From Rhizobium sp. Q54 (GTDB taxonomy: Bacteria > Pseudomonadota > Alphaproteobacteria > Rhizobiales > Xanthobacteraceae): a stretch of DNA of 64,000 nt. Position numbers and translations under genes: made by a program. The DNA is taken from the NCBI GenBank assembly GCA_945907045.1, contig CAMDSH010000010.1:1-64000 (forward strand), written 5' to 3'. Positions 47,393 through 57,052 of this stretch are shown here, one piece after another. Position 1 is the stretch's first letter. Each line of letters opens with the position of its first letter. The notes beneath the pieces are model-generated. The model searched no databases and had not been told where the DNA came from. It saw nothing but the letters and a program-made list of their open reading frames with translations.

Positions 47393-47522
47393 GCAAGGCA
47401 GGGATAAAGGGAAGCGCGGGTAGAGGCAATCATTGACTCGGCATTCCAGGGCGGCGGCTTCTAGGCGATCGCTCGTCTGCTATCATCCGCACCGTTCTGA
47501 AGTTTGCCCGGAAATCATTGGC

Positions 47523-48815
47523 ATGATCCGTCACCCTAATCGCCGCGATATTTTACGGACTGCGGCGAAGTTCGCGGTGACCGGTTCATTCGGCGCGGGC
47601 TACGCGGCGCTCGCTCATGCCCAGCAGCCCAACAGGCCCGGCGCTGCGCCGTTTGCCAAAATCAATGCAGTGCTCCGCATGGCAACGGATGCCGGGGAAT
47701 TGCCGGGGGTCGTGGCTCTGGCCGCGACCGGCAAGGGCATCGTGTACGAGGGCGTGTTCGGCAAGCGCCGGTTCGACGCGCGAGCCGCGATGACGCGCGA
47801 TACGGTTTTTCGCATCGCCTCGATGGTGAAACCCATCACGACGGTCGCCGCGCTGCAGCTCGTTGAGCAGGGCAAGCTTTCGCTGGATGCGCCGGTGCCC
47901 GAGATCGACCCGGCGCTCGCCGCGCCGCAAGTGTTCGATGGATTCGACGCCGCGGGCGCGCCCCGGCTGCGGCCGCCAAAGCGGCCGATCACGCTGCGTC
48001 ACCTGCTGACCCACACGTCCGGCTTCACCTACCGGCTTTGGGATGCCAGGGCCCAGCAGTATCTCAACTCGATCGGCCGGATTCCGGCAGCCGACAGAAA
48101 AAAGGCGCCGCGCTCGGTGCTGATGTTCGATCCCGGCGAGCATTGGCAATATGGCCCCAGCATCGATTGGGCCGGGCGGATCGTGGCGTCGATCAGCGGC
48201 CAGCCGCTCGATGCCTATTTTCGCGAGCACATTCTCGATCCGCTCGGCATGAAGGATACGGCATTCGTCATCTCGCCGGAGCAGCGCGCGCGCGAGGCCA
48301 GCTCGCATCGCCGCAAGCCGGACGGCTCACTGGTGCCGCAACCGCCGGAGCCGATACCGACGGGACACTCGTTCGCGGGCGGGGCGGGGATTTATTCGAG
48401 CGGGCCGGATTATCTGACTTTCATCCGCATGCTGATGCACGGCGGCTCGCTCGGCGGCGCTCGCATTCTGCGTCCCGAAACCGTCGCGCTCATGGGCCAG
48501 AACCAGATCGGCGCAGTCGACGTTCACCCCCTGAAGACGTCGGGGCCGGCGGCCTCCAACGATGTCGATTTCTTTCCCGGCATTGGTCTCAAATGGGGCT
48601 TCGGCCACATGATCAACACGCAGGCCGGCCCGGACGGCCGCAGCGCCGGCAGCCTGACCTGGGGCGGTCTGTTGAACACCTACTACTGGATCGATCCGGT
48701 AAAGCGCGTCGCTGCTGTCTTCATGACGCAGGTGCTGCCCTTTGCCGATGTTCGCGCATTGCGGGTCTACCGCCAGTACGAAAGAGGAATCTACGAAGCG
48801 GTCAATGCAGGTTGA
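47523..48815 (+). CDS. Tat-exported serine hydrolase, class C beta-lactamase fold
   Basis: The 430-residue protein begins with a twin-arginine type signal (NRRDILRTAAKF, then a hydrophobic stretch ending AHAQ). The active-site SxxK motif is SMVK at residues 100-103, and HWQYGPS is the YxN-like motif. The family includes esterases and D-aminopeptidases besides beta-lactamases; EstB-type esterase activity is a common assignment. I took ATG 47523 for the signal peptide; the frame opens earlier at 47433. Confidence 0.9.
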   Translation: MIRHPNRRDILRTAAKFAVTGSFGAGYAALAHAQQPNRPGAAPFAKINAVLRMATDAGELPGVVALAATGKGIVYEGVFGKRRFDARAAMTRDTVFRIASMVKPITTVAALQLVEQGKLSLDAPVPEIDPALAAPQVFDGFDAAGAPRLRPPKRPITLRHLLTHTSGFTYRLWDARAQQYLNSIGRIPAADRKKAPRSVLMFDPGEHWQYGPSIDWAGRIVASISGQPLDAYFREHILDPLGMKDTAFVISPEQRAREASSHRRKPDGSLVPQPPEPIPTGHSFAGGAGIYSSGPDYLTFIRMLMHGGSLGGARILRPETVALMGQNQIGAVDVHPLKTSGPAASNDVDFFPGIGLKWGFGHMINTQAGPDGRSAGSLTWGGLLNTYYWIDPVKRVAAVFMTQVLPFADVRALRVYRQYERGIYEAVNAG

Positions 48816-49049
48816 ACGGCCGGCCAGCGCCGAAAACCCGGAAATTGGATGTCTGCTGCGTGCAAACTTTAGCCGCAGGCCATCCCTCTTCCTATGCGGG
48901 CTGCCGTATATTAAAGAATTATCAGTGAGGCGTGACGATAGCCCCAGGAGCGAATTGACGGCGTGGATGGTGGCGGCGGGTATGAATTAAATCGCGAATT
49001 GGTACTTGATCGACGCGGGCGTGGACGGGCGTTTCAACTGGGGCATGGC
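48816..49049. other. Intergenic region before the L,D-transpeptidase
   Basis: These 234 bases hold no supported gene. There is a TATTAAAGAATTAT stretch around 48908-48921 that could be a -10 region, but no good partner. Confidence 0.25.
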
Positions 49050-50549
49050 ATGGAAAATCGATTTACGGCGGCGCGGTCCTGCGTGACGATGCGGCTTTGG
49101 GGGCCTCCTGCCATTGCGACGCTCGCGGCGATGGCCGCGCTGACGGCGCTGACCGCCAACGCCGCGCCAAGAGAGGTAAAGCCCGCGAGCCCCACCGAGG
49201 CGACGGCTCCGCGCGATGCAGGCGATCCGATCATGGCGATCGTGTCGATCAAGACCCAGCAGGTCATTTTCTACGATGCCGACGGCTGGACCCATCGCGC
49301 GCCGGTATCGACCGGCACCACGGGACGCGAGACGCCCGCCGGCGTCTTCGCCGTCCTCGAAAAGGACAAGGATCACCGCTCGACCATGTATGACGATGCC
49401 TGGATGCCGAATATGCAGCGCATCACGTGGAACGGCATCGCGTTGCACGGCGGGCCGCTGCCCGGATATGCGGCCTCGCACGGTTGCGTGCGGATGCCCT
49501 ATGGCTTTGCCGAGAAGCTGTTCAACAAGACGTGGATCGGGATGCGAGTGATCATCTCGCCGAATGACGCCGAGCCGGTCGAGCTATCCCATCCGGCGCT
49601 GTTCGTGCCGAACCAGGAGACCGTCAGGGCCGCGCCAGCCAAGGCCGAAGCGCTCGCCCGCGCGGCGGCCGACGCCGTCAGGATAGCCGGCGAGGCAAAA
49701 AAGGCCGCGGCAAAAGCGCCGCACGAGGCGGCACAGCTGACATCGTCGCTGCGCAAGATCGAGGGGCTCAAGACTCGCGCCGACGCCAAGCTCGCCGACG
49801 CCGGCAAGGCGCTCGCCGCCGCCAAGACGGACGAGGCCAAGTCGCGGGCCGAGGACCTCAGGCAGAAGGCCGCCGCCCAGGCCGCCGAGTTGGCGGCGCA
49901 GCTCGACGCCGCCAGGGCCGAAGCGAAACCGAAGCTCGATACACTGGCCGCCGCAAAGGACGCAGCCAAGGAAGCCGAGAAGAAAAAAGCCGAGTCCGCC
50001 AAGGCGGCAAACGAGGCAAAGCTCGCGCTTGAACCGGTGTCAGTCTACATCAGCCGCGCGACACAGAAACTTTACGTCCGGCGCAACACGCATAAGCCGG
50101 CGCCGGACGGGGGCGGCGAAGTGTTCGACACGACCATCGAAGTCCCGGTGACGATCCGCGATCCCGACAAGCGGATTGGCACGCATATTTTCACCGCGAT
50201 GGCGCGCAGCGAAGTTGGCCTGCGCTGGACCGCGGTCACGATCGACAGCGCGGACGATGCCAAGGCTGCGCTCGACCGCATCATCATTCCGCAGGAGGTG
50301 CTCGATCGCATCGCGCCGACCGCATTGCCGCGATCCTCGATCGTCATCTCCGACGAGCCGTTGAGCAAAGAGACCAATTATCGCACCGAGTTCGTCGCGG
50401 TGCTGAGCGGTCAGCCGCAAGGCGGCTTCATCACGCGCAAGCCCACGGCCGATACCCTTGTCGCGAGCCGTGACGATTTCTTCGGCTTTTTGTTCCAGCC
50501 CGCTTCGAACTCGCCAACCAGAAATCCGCGCCCGTTCTGGGGCCGGTAA
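49050..50549 (+). CDS. L,D-transpeptidase with long coiled-coil and C-terminal domain
   Basis: The YkuD-type domain (residues about 60-165) has His133 and Cys146 in HGGPLPGY-AASHGCVRMP, which form 3-3 crosslinks in peptidoglycan or attach lipoproteins. A signal peptide precedes it. An Ala/Lys/Glu-rich region of about 120 residues (roughly 200-330) looks like a long coiled coil, followed by a folded C-terminal domain of about 160 residues. The total of 499 residues is long for an L,D-transpeptidase. ATG 49050 is weakly supported; 49089 would also give the signal peptide. Confidence 0.86.
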   Translation: MENRFTAARSCVTMRLWGPPAIATLAAMAALTALTANAAPREVKPASPTEATAPRDAGDPIMAIVSIKTQQVIFYDADGWTHRAPVSTGTTGRETPAGVFAVLEKDKDHRSTMYDDAWMPNMQRITWNGIALHGGPLPGYAASHGCVRMPYGFAEKLFNKTWIGMRVIISPNDAEPVELSHPALFVPNQETVRAAPAKAEALARAAADAVRIAGEAKKAAAKAPHEAAQLTSSLRKIEGLKTRADAKLADAGKALAAAKTDEAKSRAEDLRQKAAAQAAELAAQLDAARAEAKPKLDTLAAAKDAAKEAEKKKAESAKAANEAKLALEPVSVYISRATQKLYVRRNTHKPAPDGGGEVFDTTIEVPVTIRDPDKRIGTHIFTAMARSEVGLRWTAVTIDSADDAKAALDRIIIPQEVLDRIAPTALPRSSIVISDEPLSKETNYRTEFVAVLSGQPQGGFITRKPTADTLVASRDDFFGFLFQPASNSPTRNPRPFWGR

Positions 50550-50727
50550 GACGCGCACGCCGGGAACAGGTTAGACGCTACGCCTACCGATGCGTTGCTG
50601 CCGCAGTTAGAAACCGGCAAAATCAACTGCGTCCGTCTTCCCCATTATGGCCGGTTGCCACCCGGCGCGCGCAGAGAGAAAACGCCGCGCACCGCCGGCA
50701 AGTTCCAACGCGAATTGTCCTCCGTTC

Positions 50728-50781
50728 ATTCCCGCGTAAGCGGGAATCCAGGGAAGTCTGGGTCCCCGCTTTCGCGGGGAC
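50728..50781. repeat. Pair of ATTCCCGC/GTCCCCGC palindromes
   Basis: Two perfect 8-base hairpins lie 14 bases apart: ATTCCCGC-GTAA-GCGGGAAT (50728-50747) and GTCCCCGC-TTTC-GCGGGGAC (50762-50781). This composite is a widespread dispersed repeat in Bradyrhizobium-like genomes. It sits between two convergent genes and may act as a terminator. Confidence 0.8.
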
Positions 50782-50799
50782 GAGCGGAAACGGAATTTG

Positions 50800-52440
50800 T
50801 TATTCCGCCGCCTGCGCGGTGGGGAGCACATAATCCTTGAACTGCTGGCGCAGCGTCGTCTTCTGGATTTTCCCGGTTGCGGTGTGCGGGATTTCCGCGA
50901 CGAAGGCGACATCGTCCGGCATCCACCATTTGGCGATCTTGCCCTGCATGAAGCCGAGGATGTCTTCCTTGCTCGCGGTCTGATCTTTTTTCAGCACGAT
51001 GACGAGCAACGGGCGCTCGTCCCATTTCGGATGCTTGATGCCGATGACAGCGGCTTCCGCCACCTTGGGATGGCCGATCGCCATGTTCTCGATATCGATC
51101 GAGGAAATCCATTCGCCGCCGGACTTGATGACATCCTTGGCGCGGTCGGTGATCTGCATGTAGCCGTAGGGGTCGATGGTGGCGACGTCGCCGGTATCGA
51201 AGAAGCCCTCGTCGTCGAGAATTTTTTCGTTCGAAGCCTTGAAGTACGAGCGCGCGACCGCCGGCCCGCGCACTTTCAGGCGGCCGAACACCTTGCCGTC
51301 CCAGGGCAGATTTTTCCCGGCATCGTCGGTGATTTTCATTTCCACGCCGAACGGCGGATGGCCCTGCTTCTGTTGCAGGTCTAGCTTGGCATCGCCCTTG
51401 AGCCCGGCATATTCCGGCTTCATCGTGCAGAGCGAACCGAGCGGCGACATTTCCGTCATGCCCCAGGCGTGCACGACCTCGACGCCGTAGTGATCCTGGA
51501 ATTTCTGCGTCATGGCGCGCGGGCAGGCCGAGCCGCCGATGACGACGCGCTTGAGATGCGGCAGCTTCGCGCCGGTCTTCTCAAGCTCCTGCAAAAGCAT
51601 CAGCCACACCGTCGGCACCGCCGCGGTGAAGGTGACTTTATAAGTGTCGAGTAATTCATAGATCGACGCGCCGTCCATCTTGGGCCCCGGCAGCACCAGT
51701 GTTGCGCCCACCATCGGCGTCGAGAACGCCAGCGACCAGCCGTTGGCATGGAATATCGGAACCACCGGCATGCAGACATCGAGCGCGGAAAGATTTTTAG
51801 AATCGGGCAGCGACGCCATGAAGGCGTGCAGCACGTTGGAGCGGTGCGAATAGAGCACGCCCTTCGGGTTGCCGGTGGTGCCGGATGTGTAGCACATGCC
51901 GGCGGCGGTATTTTCGTCGAACGACTTCCAGGCGAAATCGCCGTCCACCTCGCCGATCCATTCCTCATAGGCGACCGCGTTTTTCAGCGTCGTCTTCGGC
52001 ATGTGCGCGGCATCGGTGAGCACGATGTAGCGCTCGATGGTGGGGAGCTTGTCGGCGAGTTTTTCCAGCAGCGGCACGAATGTGAGATCGACGATCATCA
52101 TGCGGTCTTCGGCGTGGTTGATGATCCAGACCAGCTGCTCGGGGAACAGCCGCGGATTGACGGTGTGATAGATCGCGCCGATCCCGAGGATGCCGTACCA
52201 GCATTCCAGATGCCGCCAGGTGTTCCACGCCATCGTGGCGACGCGGTCGCCGAGCTTGATGCCGTCCTTCTCCAGCCGCTTCGCGATTTTCAGGGAGCGC
52301 GCGCGGATCGCGGCGTAATCGGTGGTGTGGATCGGGCCCTCCACCGAGCGCGACACCACCGGGCGCTGGCCGTGGTAGGTCGCCGCATGGTCGATGATGC
52401 GATGGCACAGCAGCGGCCAGTCCTGCATCAGTCCGAGCAT
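50800..52440 (-). CDS. Acyl-CoA synthetase (AMP-forming, medium-chain type)
   Basis: The 546-residue ligase activates a carboxylic acid with ATP and CoA. Motifs are [12 protein letters not shown] (about residues 188-199), the [12 protein letters not shown] helix, [10 protein letters not shown] and the C-terminal [15 protein letters not shown] and TGKIQKT lysine. This organisation is that of the FadK/AlkK and 3-methylthiopropionyl-CoA ligase (DmdB) group, and I cannot choose between them. ATG 52440 is the start. Confidence 0.92.
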   Translation of the reverse strand: MLGLMQDWPLLCHRIIDHAATYHGQRPVVSRSVEGPIHTTDYAAIRARSLKIAKRLEKDGIKLGDRVATMAWNTWRHLECWYGILGIGAIYHTVNPRLFPEQLVWIINHAEDRMMIVDLTFVPLLEKLADKLPTIERYIVLTDAAHMPKTTLKNAVAYEEWIGEVDGDFAWKSFDENTAAGMCYTSGTTGNPKGVLYSHRSNVLHAFMASLPDSKNLSALDVCMPVVPIFHANGWSLAFSTPMVGATLVLPGPKMDGASIYELLDTYKVTFTAAVPTVWLMLLQELEKTGAKLPHLKRVVIGGSACPRAMTQKFQDHYGVEVVHAWGMTEMSPLGSLCTMKPEYAGLKGDAKLDLQQKQGHPPFGVEMKITDDAGKNLPWDGKVFGRLKVRGPAVARSYFKASNEKILDDEGFFDTGDVATIDPYGYMQITDRAKDVIKSGGEWISSIDIENMAIGHPKVAEAAVIGIKHPKWDERPLLVIVLKKDQTASKEDILGFMQGKIAKWWMPDDVAFVAEIPHTATGKIQKTTLRQQFKDYVLPTAQAAE

Positions 52441-52540
52441 AAATCCCTCCCAGATCGCCGTTCGGGCCTTGCGGCCTCTTGCGGCTCAAGGTTAGCGGGC
52501 GGGCGGGACGGCGCAACCGGGGAATTGCGTAAACATGGCG

Positions 52541-53659
52541 TCAATTGAAGCGCGCCAGCCGGAAACGCGAAATGTCGTGGCCGGTTGTTCCCTCCATCGC
52601 CAGATCGGCCAGGATTTCGCCGACCACCGGGGCGAACTTGAAGCCGTGCCCGGAGCAGGGCGAAGCGAGGATAATCTGCGGGCAGCTTGGGATTTGATCG
52701 ATGATGAAATCGCCGTCCGGCGTCATGGTGTAAAGGCAGGTCTTGGCTTCGAGCAGTTCGCCGTTCGCATCCGGCAGATATCCGGCGATGCCTGCGCGGA
52801 TCGCATTTTCATCGGCGGCGGAGACGGCGCGCTCGCAGGTGGCGGGGTCGACCGTTTCGTTGAGATGAAAGTGTTTGGAGATTTTCAGGCCCGCATCGTC
52901 CAGCGGGAAACCGTAGTGAATGCCGTGCGGGCTCTCCAGCATGAACACCGGAAAGCGCCCTTCCGCGAACGGCGCCGGATCGCGCGGCTTGAACCAGCCG
53001 AGCACCTGCCGCGTTACGCGCAGCGGCAGATCGGGAAAAAAGGTTTTCGCCCATGCGCCGGCAGCGACGATGGCCGTTTTTGCCTCGTACGTGCCGCGAT
53101 CGGTGGTGACGCGCACGCCGGTTCCGTGCGGCTCAACCGCGCGCACGATCTCGTTGGTATGGAGTTGCGCGCCTGCCGCCAGCGCCAGATCGATGTGAGC
53201 CTTTATCCCCGCTTCGGCTTCGAGATAGCCGCCGTCCGGTTGCCATACGCCGATGAAATCGTCCGGCAGCTTGAACGCGGGGATACGGCGCATGACCTCC
53301 TTCGCATCCAGCGCTTGATGTTGAAGATGATGATGACGCGCCGACGCCAGCGTGCCCTGAATAAGTTCGCAATCCGGCCGGCCGATCTCGATGATGCCGG
53401 TCGTGTGCATGAGTTTTTGCCCTGCGGTGCTTTCAAGCTCGCGCCACAGCGTCATCGCGGCGCGCACCAGCGGCACATAAGAGGGGTGCTCGTAATAGCT
53501 GATGCGGATGACGCGGGTCGCGCCATGCGAGGACCCCCCTTCATGACCGGGGGTCAGGCTTTCGATGCCCAGCACGCGCGCCCCGCGCCTCCCGACCTGA
53601 TAGAGCGCCGCGCCGCCCATCGCGCCGGCCCCGATCACGATCGCGTCGTATTGCGCCAT
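52541..53659 (-). CDS. solA: N-methyl-L-tryptophan/sarcosine oxidase family flavoenzyme
   Basis: The 372-residue protein has the FAD-binding start AIVIGAGAMGGAAL and the GSSHGATRVIR segment characteristic of the monomeric sarcosine oxidase/SolA group. The cysteine for covalent flavin attachment is in KTCLYTMTPDGDFIID, and ASPCSGHGFKFAP follows. It oxidatively demethylates an N-methyl amino acid, releasing formaldehyde and peroxide. Whether it prefers N-methyltryptophan or another substrate cannot be told. It shares a strand with the acyl-CoA ligase, 100 bases away. Confidence 0.9.
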   Translation of the reverse strand: MAQYDAIVIGAGAMGGAALYQVGRRGARVLGIESLTPGHEGGSSHGATRVIRISYYEHPSYVPLVRAAMTLWRELESTAGQKLMHTTGIIEIGRPDCELIQGTLASARHHHLQHQALDAKEVMRRIPAFKLPDDFIGVWQPDGGYLEAEAGIKAHIDLALAAGAQLHTNEIVRAVEPHGTGVRVTTDRGTYEAKTAIVAAGAWAKTFFPDLPLRVTRQVLGWFKPRDPAPFAEGRFPVFMLESPHGIHYGFPLDDAGLKISKHFHLNETVDPATCERAVSAADENAIRAGIAGYLPDANGELLEAKTCLYTMTPDGDFIIDQIPSCPQIILASPCSGHGFKFAPVVGEILADLAMEGTTGHDISRFRLARFN

Positions 53660-53755
53660 GCATTCCCCTCAGCGGCCGCTGCTACATTGGTTGGCGGCGT
53701 GCCTTCGATTCGATTACACCCTATTTCACGCAGAAATGCCGCAACCGGAATCCAG

Positions 53756-54574
53756 ATGCAGCGTGTGAGGCAACTTTTTCCGATCCTTCTGATCGCCGCC
53801 ATCGGCGGCGTGGCGTCTGCCGAGGACGTTCCGCTGCCGCGCCCACGCCCCGCACCCGACTTCGTGCCGTTTGCGGAATCCGCGCGACCCTTTTTCGATC
53901 CGGCGGAACTGACAACGGAGCTGTCGGATTGCCGCAAGCGGCTTAACGAGATCGCTGTTGTTGAACCGTTGCCGCGCCTGATCGGCCCCGGTGAATGCGG
54001 CGGCAGTGATATGGTGCGGCTACGCGCGGTTTCATTGCCCGACAAGAGCAGCATCGCGCTCATGCCCCCGCCGGATTTGCGCTGCCGGACGGCGGAAGGC
54101 GTTGCGGCCTGGGTGCGCGACGAGATGGCGCCCAAGTTCAGCGCAATAGGGCCGCCGCTGCGCAGCATCGAGAATTACGATTCCTACGATTGCCGTGGAC
54201 GCAACCGTGTGGTGGGCGCGCAGATGAGCGAGCACGGAAAGGGCAATGCGCTCGACGTGCGCAAGTTCAGGCTGGCCAACGGCAAGACGGTCGATCCGAC
54301 CGACGTGAACGTGCCGAAGGATTTTCGCGTCTCGATGCGCGAGGCTGCCTGTTCGAGGTTCACCACCGTGCTCGGGCCGGGCTCGGACGGCTATCACGAG
54401 AGTCATATCCATCTCGATCTTGCAGAAAGGCGGGGCGGCTACCGTCTTTGCCAATGGAACGTGCGCGAACCGCCGCCACCGCCGGGTCCGGAAGTTGCAC
54501 TGACGGACGTGCCTTTGCCGCAGCCCCGGCCGCAAATCCCGGAACAGTCTGCGGACGGCGGCAAAAAACATTAG
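53756..54574 (+). CDS. Extensin-like C-terminal domain protein
   Basis: The 272-residue protein has a signal peptide (MQRVRQLFPILLIAAIGGVASA) and then an extensin-like (PF06904) domain. It has four conserved cysteines, and the metal/peptidase-like motifs SEHGKGNALDVRKFRL and HESHIHLDL. The Pro-rich edges (PLPRPRPAP and PLPQPRPQIP) repeat at both ends. Related domains are thought to act on peptidoglycan. I start at ATG 53756; the frame stays open far upstream across the oxidase gene on the other strand, which is a shadow. Confidence 0.88.
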   Translation: MQRVRQLFPILLIAAIGGVASAEDVPLPRPRPAPDFVPFAESARPFFDPAELTTELSDCRKRLNEIAVVEPLPRLIGPGECGGSDMVRLRAVSLPDKSSIALMPPPDLRCRTAEGVAAWVRDEMAPKFSAIGPPLRSIENYDSYDCRGRNRVVGAQMSEHGKGNALDVRKFRLANGKTVDPTDVNVPKDFRVSMREAACSRFTTVLGPGSDGYHESHIHLDLAERRGGYRLCQWNVREPPPPPGPEVALTDVPLPQPRPQIPEQSADGGKKH

Positions 54575-54623
54575 CAGGGCGGATGCACGTTCCGTTCATA
54601 GGTTCGGCTTTATCTAGGCGGTC

Positions 54624-55559
54624 ATGAAAACGAATTCCCGCGCCGGTCTTGCCGAATATTTGCCCAAGCCTGAGGAGCCCAAAACGGCGGGCGTGAGCCG
54701 CCGCGGGTTCCTCACCGGCGGCTTCGGCCTTGCGGGTTTGGCCGGCGGTGGCGGCAGCATGGCCTATGCAGCTGTGAGCGCGGCGCATGACCTTCGCATT
54801 ACTCCTTATCGCCTCACGCCGCCGGGTTGGCCGGCCGGACAGAAGCTTTCGATTACCGTCATTGCCGATCTGCATGCGGGCGGTCCGAACATGGGGATCG
54901 ATCGCGTCCGGCAGGTAGTGGATGCCGCCAACGGGCTGGGCTCGGATCTGGTGGTGCTGCTCGGAGATTATTTCGCGACGCATTGGTTCGTCACCGAGCG
55001 CGTTCCGCATTCAGCCTGGGCGGCGGAGCTGGCGCGGCTGCGCGCGCCGCTCGGCGTGTTCGCGATCTACGGCAATCACGACTGGTGGTATGACATCGCG
55101 GGCGTGCGCGCGGCGCTTGAAGCGGTGCGTATCCCGGTGATGGAAAACCATTCGGTCTTGCTGGGCGAGGGCAGCAACCGCTTTTGGCTCGCCGGCATTG
55201 GCGATCAGATCGCCTATCGGATAGGGCCCAACAAGTTCAAGGGCGTGGACGATCTGCCCGGCACGCTGGCGCGCGTGAACACTAATCATCCCGTCATCCT
55301 GCTGGTGCATGAGCCGGATATATTCATCGACGTGCCTGGCCGCGTTTCGCTCACGCTCGCCGGCCACACCCACGGCGGGCAAATCCGCATTCCGTTCCTG
55401 TGGGAGACCTGGGTGCCGTCGGGCTATGGCGCGCGCTTCGCCTATGGTCACATCATTGAACAGAACCGCCACATGATCGTCTCCGGGGGCTTAGGCACCA
55501 GCCGGGTGCCGATGCGGCTTGGCGTGCCGCCGGAAATTGTTCGCGTTGAGCTCGGATAG
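54624..55559 (+). CDS. Tat-exported metallophosphoesterase
   Basis: The 311-residue protein has a twin-arginine signal (SRRGFLTGGFGLAG) and the calcineurin-like phosphoesterase core: DLHAGG, GDYFATH, YGNHDWWYD, HEPD and GHTHGGQI. The pattern matches YaeI-type enzymes, which act on UDP-diacylglucosamine or cyclic/phospholipid diesters outside the cytoplasm. It follows the extensin-like gene by 49 bases and converges with the L,D-transpeptidase, with a bidirectional hairpin between. Confidence 0.9.
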   Translation: MKTNSRAGLAEYLPKPEEPKTAGVSRRGFLTGGFGLAGLAGGGGSMAYAAVSAAHDLRITPYRLTPPGWPAGQKLSITVIADLHAGGPNMGIDRVRQVVDAANGLGSDLVVLLGDYFATHWFVTERVPHSAWAAELARLRAPLGVFAIYGNHDWWYDIAGVRAALEAVRIPVMENHSVLLGEGSNRFWLAGIGDQIAYRIGPNKFKGVDDLPGTLARVNTNHPVILLVHEPDIFIDVPGRVSLTLAGHTHGGQIRIPFLWETWVPSGYGARFAYGHIIEQNRHMIVSGGLGTSRVPMRLGVPPEIVRVELG

Positions 55560-55566
55560 AAATGAA

Positions 55567-55597
55567 AACGGCGCCGCGGAGTTTTCCGGGCGCCGTT
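55567..55597. terminator. Bidirectional hairpin between phosphoesterase and L,D-transpeptidase
   Basis: AACGGCGCC and GGCGCCGTT form a 9-base stem, with a further inner CGGA/TCCG pairing. An A-run precedes it and TTAAACTTT follows, so it can terminate on either strand. Confidence 0.65.
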
Positions 55598-55620
55598 AAA
55601 CTTTCAAATCGGAGCCGCGA

Positions 55621-56289
55621 TTATTCGGGGCGGCCGCCGGTGAGGGCAAGACGCGGATTGAACGGCGAGTCGCCTTGTCCCGGCGCAAGGACCACCACCA
55701 TCGTGCCCATCTTGACCCGGCTGAACAGGTCAATCACGTCCTCGTTGGTCAGGCGGATGCAGCCCGACGAAATGGCGTGGCCGATATATTCCGGCTGGTT
55801 GGTGCCGTGGATGCGGAACAGCGTGTCCTTGTTGCCCTCGAACAGATAGAGCGCGCGCGCGCCCATCGGATTATGCGGGCCGGGACCGACGAAGTTAGGC
55901 ACTTCCATGCGCTTCTTGATGTCGGCGGTCGGTGTCCAGGTCGGCCACTCTTCCTTGCGGCCAACCTTGGCGACACCGGACCAGGCCAGCGCTTCTTCGC
56001 CGACGGTCACGCCGTAGCGGATCGCTTTGCCTTCGGGCAGCACGTAATAGAGATAGCGCGCATCGGAATCGATCACGATCGTTCCGGGGCCTTCCTTACG
56101 GTGATAGCCGACGATGTGACGCTTGTACGGTTCGGGGATCGTCGCGGCGGCGTAAGGCGTGTTCGCCAGCAACTTTTTGTCGCGAGCGTTCAGATTGGCT
56201 TCCGAAGCCGGCTCCACGGTCGACTGCATGCAGCCGCCGAGCATTACCCCCAGGCCCAACAGGGCGAACACAGCCGCACGTAACTTCAT
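55621..56289 (-). CDS. L,D-transpeptidase, lipoprotein
   Basis: The 222-residue protein begins with a lipoprotein signal (LGVMLGGC; Cys20 lipidated). The YkuD catalytic site reads HAISSGCIRL with Cys177; HGTNQPEYIG precedes it with His161. It should be anchored in the envelope and crosslink peptidoglycan or link it to proteins. It is about 6 kb from another, much larger L,D-transpeptidase. Confidence 0.93.
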   Translation of the reverse strand: MKLRAAVFALLGLGVMLGGCMQSTVEPASEANLNARDKKLLANTPYAAATIPEPYKRHIVGYHRKEGPGTIVIDSDARYLYYVLPEGKAIRYGVTVGEEALAWSGVAKVGRKEEWPTWTPTADIKKRMEVPNFVGPGPHNPMGARALYLFEGNKDTLFRIHGTNQPEYIGHAISSGCIRLTNEDVIDLFSRVKMGTMVVVLAPGQGDSPFNPRLALTGGRPE

Positions 56290-56663
56290 TTCCAGTCCTC
56301 GTGTATTGCTATCGCCGGGCAGGGAGATCGTCCGACTCTTCGATAGCGGTATTAACGTTTGGCCAGCGCTTTATCCAGATTTCTTGCGGGTTTCCCGTCA
56401 GCTCCTGTGAATCTGTTGCAGGAATGCCGCACCCTGGAACCGGCCATTTAGCCTGCAAATAGGCAGCCCGATCAATGGGCCAGATCATGCCCGTGAGACG
56501 TTAAGCGAGGCTTTACCTTAACAATCTCTTTTATCGCCCCGGGCGGCCAAGCCCTGCGTTTCGCGGCAAATGTCACGATAGAACACGTTTTGCTGCGCAT
56601 TTCCGCCGCACTCGGGCATCAAAACCGAGGCAGGGAGACGCTAGGGAAACATCGGAGGGTTAG
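56290..56663. other. 374-base intergenic region
   Basis: This region separates divergent genes. It contains an inverted pair GTTAAG...CTTAAC (56498-56520) and GAGACGTTAAG-type AT-rich stretches, possibly promoter sites, but no supported gene longer than 30 codons and no typical repeat. Confidence 0.35.
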
Positions 56664-56834
56664 ATGAAATCGGCAAACGGTACGGATTCCTCAAGAGATT
56701 CCGTACGCAATTACCCAAATCTCGACGGCCAGTACGGCAAGATCGGCATATCGGCCGTGGCGGCTGCGATGCGCTACCAGAGCGAGCCGCGCAATCCGGC
56801 TTACGCTCCGGTCTATCCGCAAAACGACGACTGA
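56664..56834 (+). CDS. Small conserved-looking cytoplasmic protein, 56 residues
   Basis: The product reads MKSANGTDSSRDS... NYPNLDGQYGKIGIS ... and ends with a Pro/Asn/Tyr-rich acidic tail. GGAGGG stands 4 bases before the ATG, an excellent ribosome site. There is no membrane segment or signal peptide. It is isolated on this strand between the L,D-transpeptidase and corA. I recall similar small proteins from related genomes but cannot name a family. Confidence 0.65.
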   Translation: MKSANGTDSSRDSVRNYPNLDGQYGKIGISAVAAAMRYQSEPRNPAYAPVYPQNDD

Positions 56835-57052
56835 CCTTATCTCGTGACTTGCCCGGACCTGGAAGCCGGCCGCGGCGCAAGCCCGCGGCGGCTCCCGGTT
56901 CCCCAAATCCTCACATCGTTCTTGATCCCTTGGCGCCTGCGCGGCGCCGGAGGGCCGTTATTCGCGCGTAAAAATTCTTGCCTAATCCGCCGGGATGAGG
57001 CCAAGAGTGAGGCCAAGACTTGTGCCTGCATTTTGTGATCGCCGGGTAGTGC

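Noticed and set aside
53540-53556. A 17-base match to the palindrome at 11-27
   Set aside because: It lies in the coding sequence of the oxidase, where it encodes the family-consistent PGHEGG region, so I treat it as chance.
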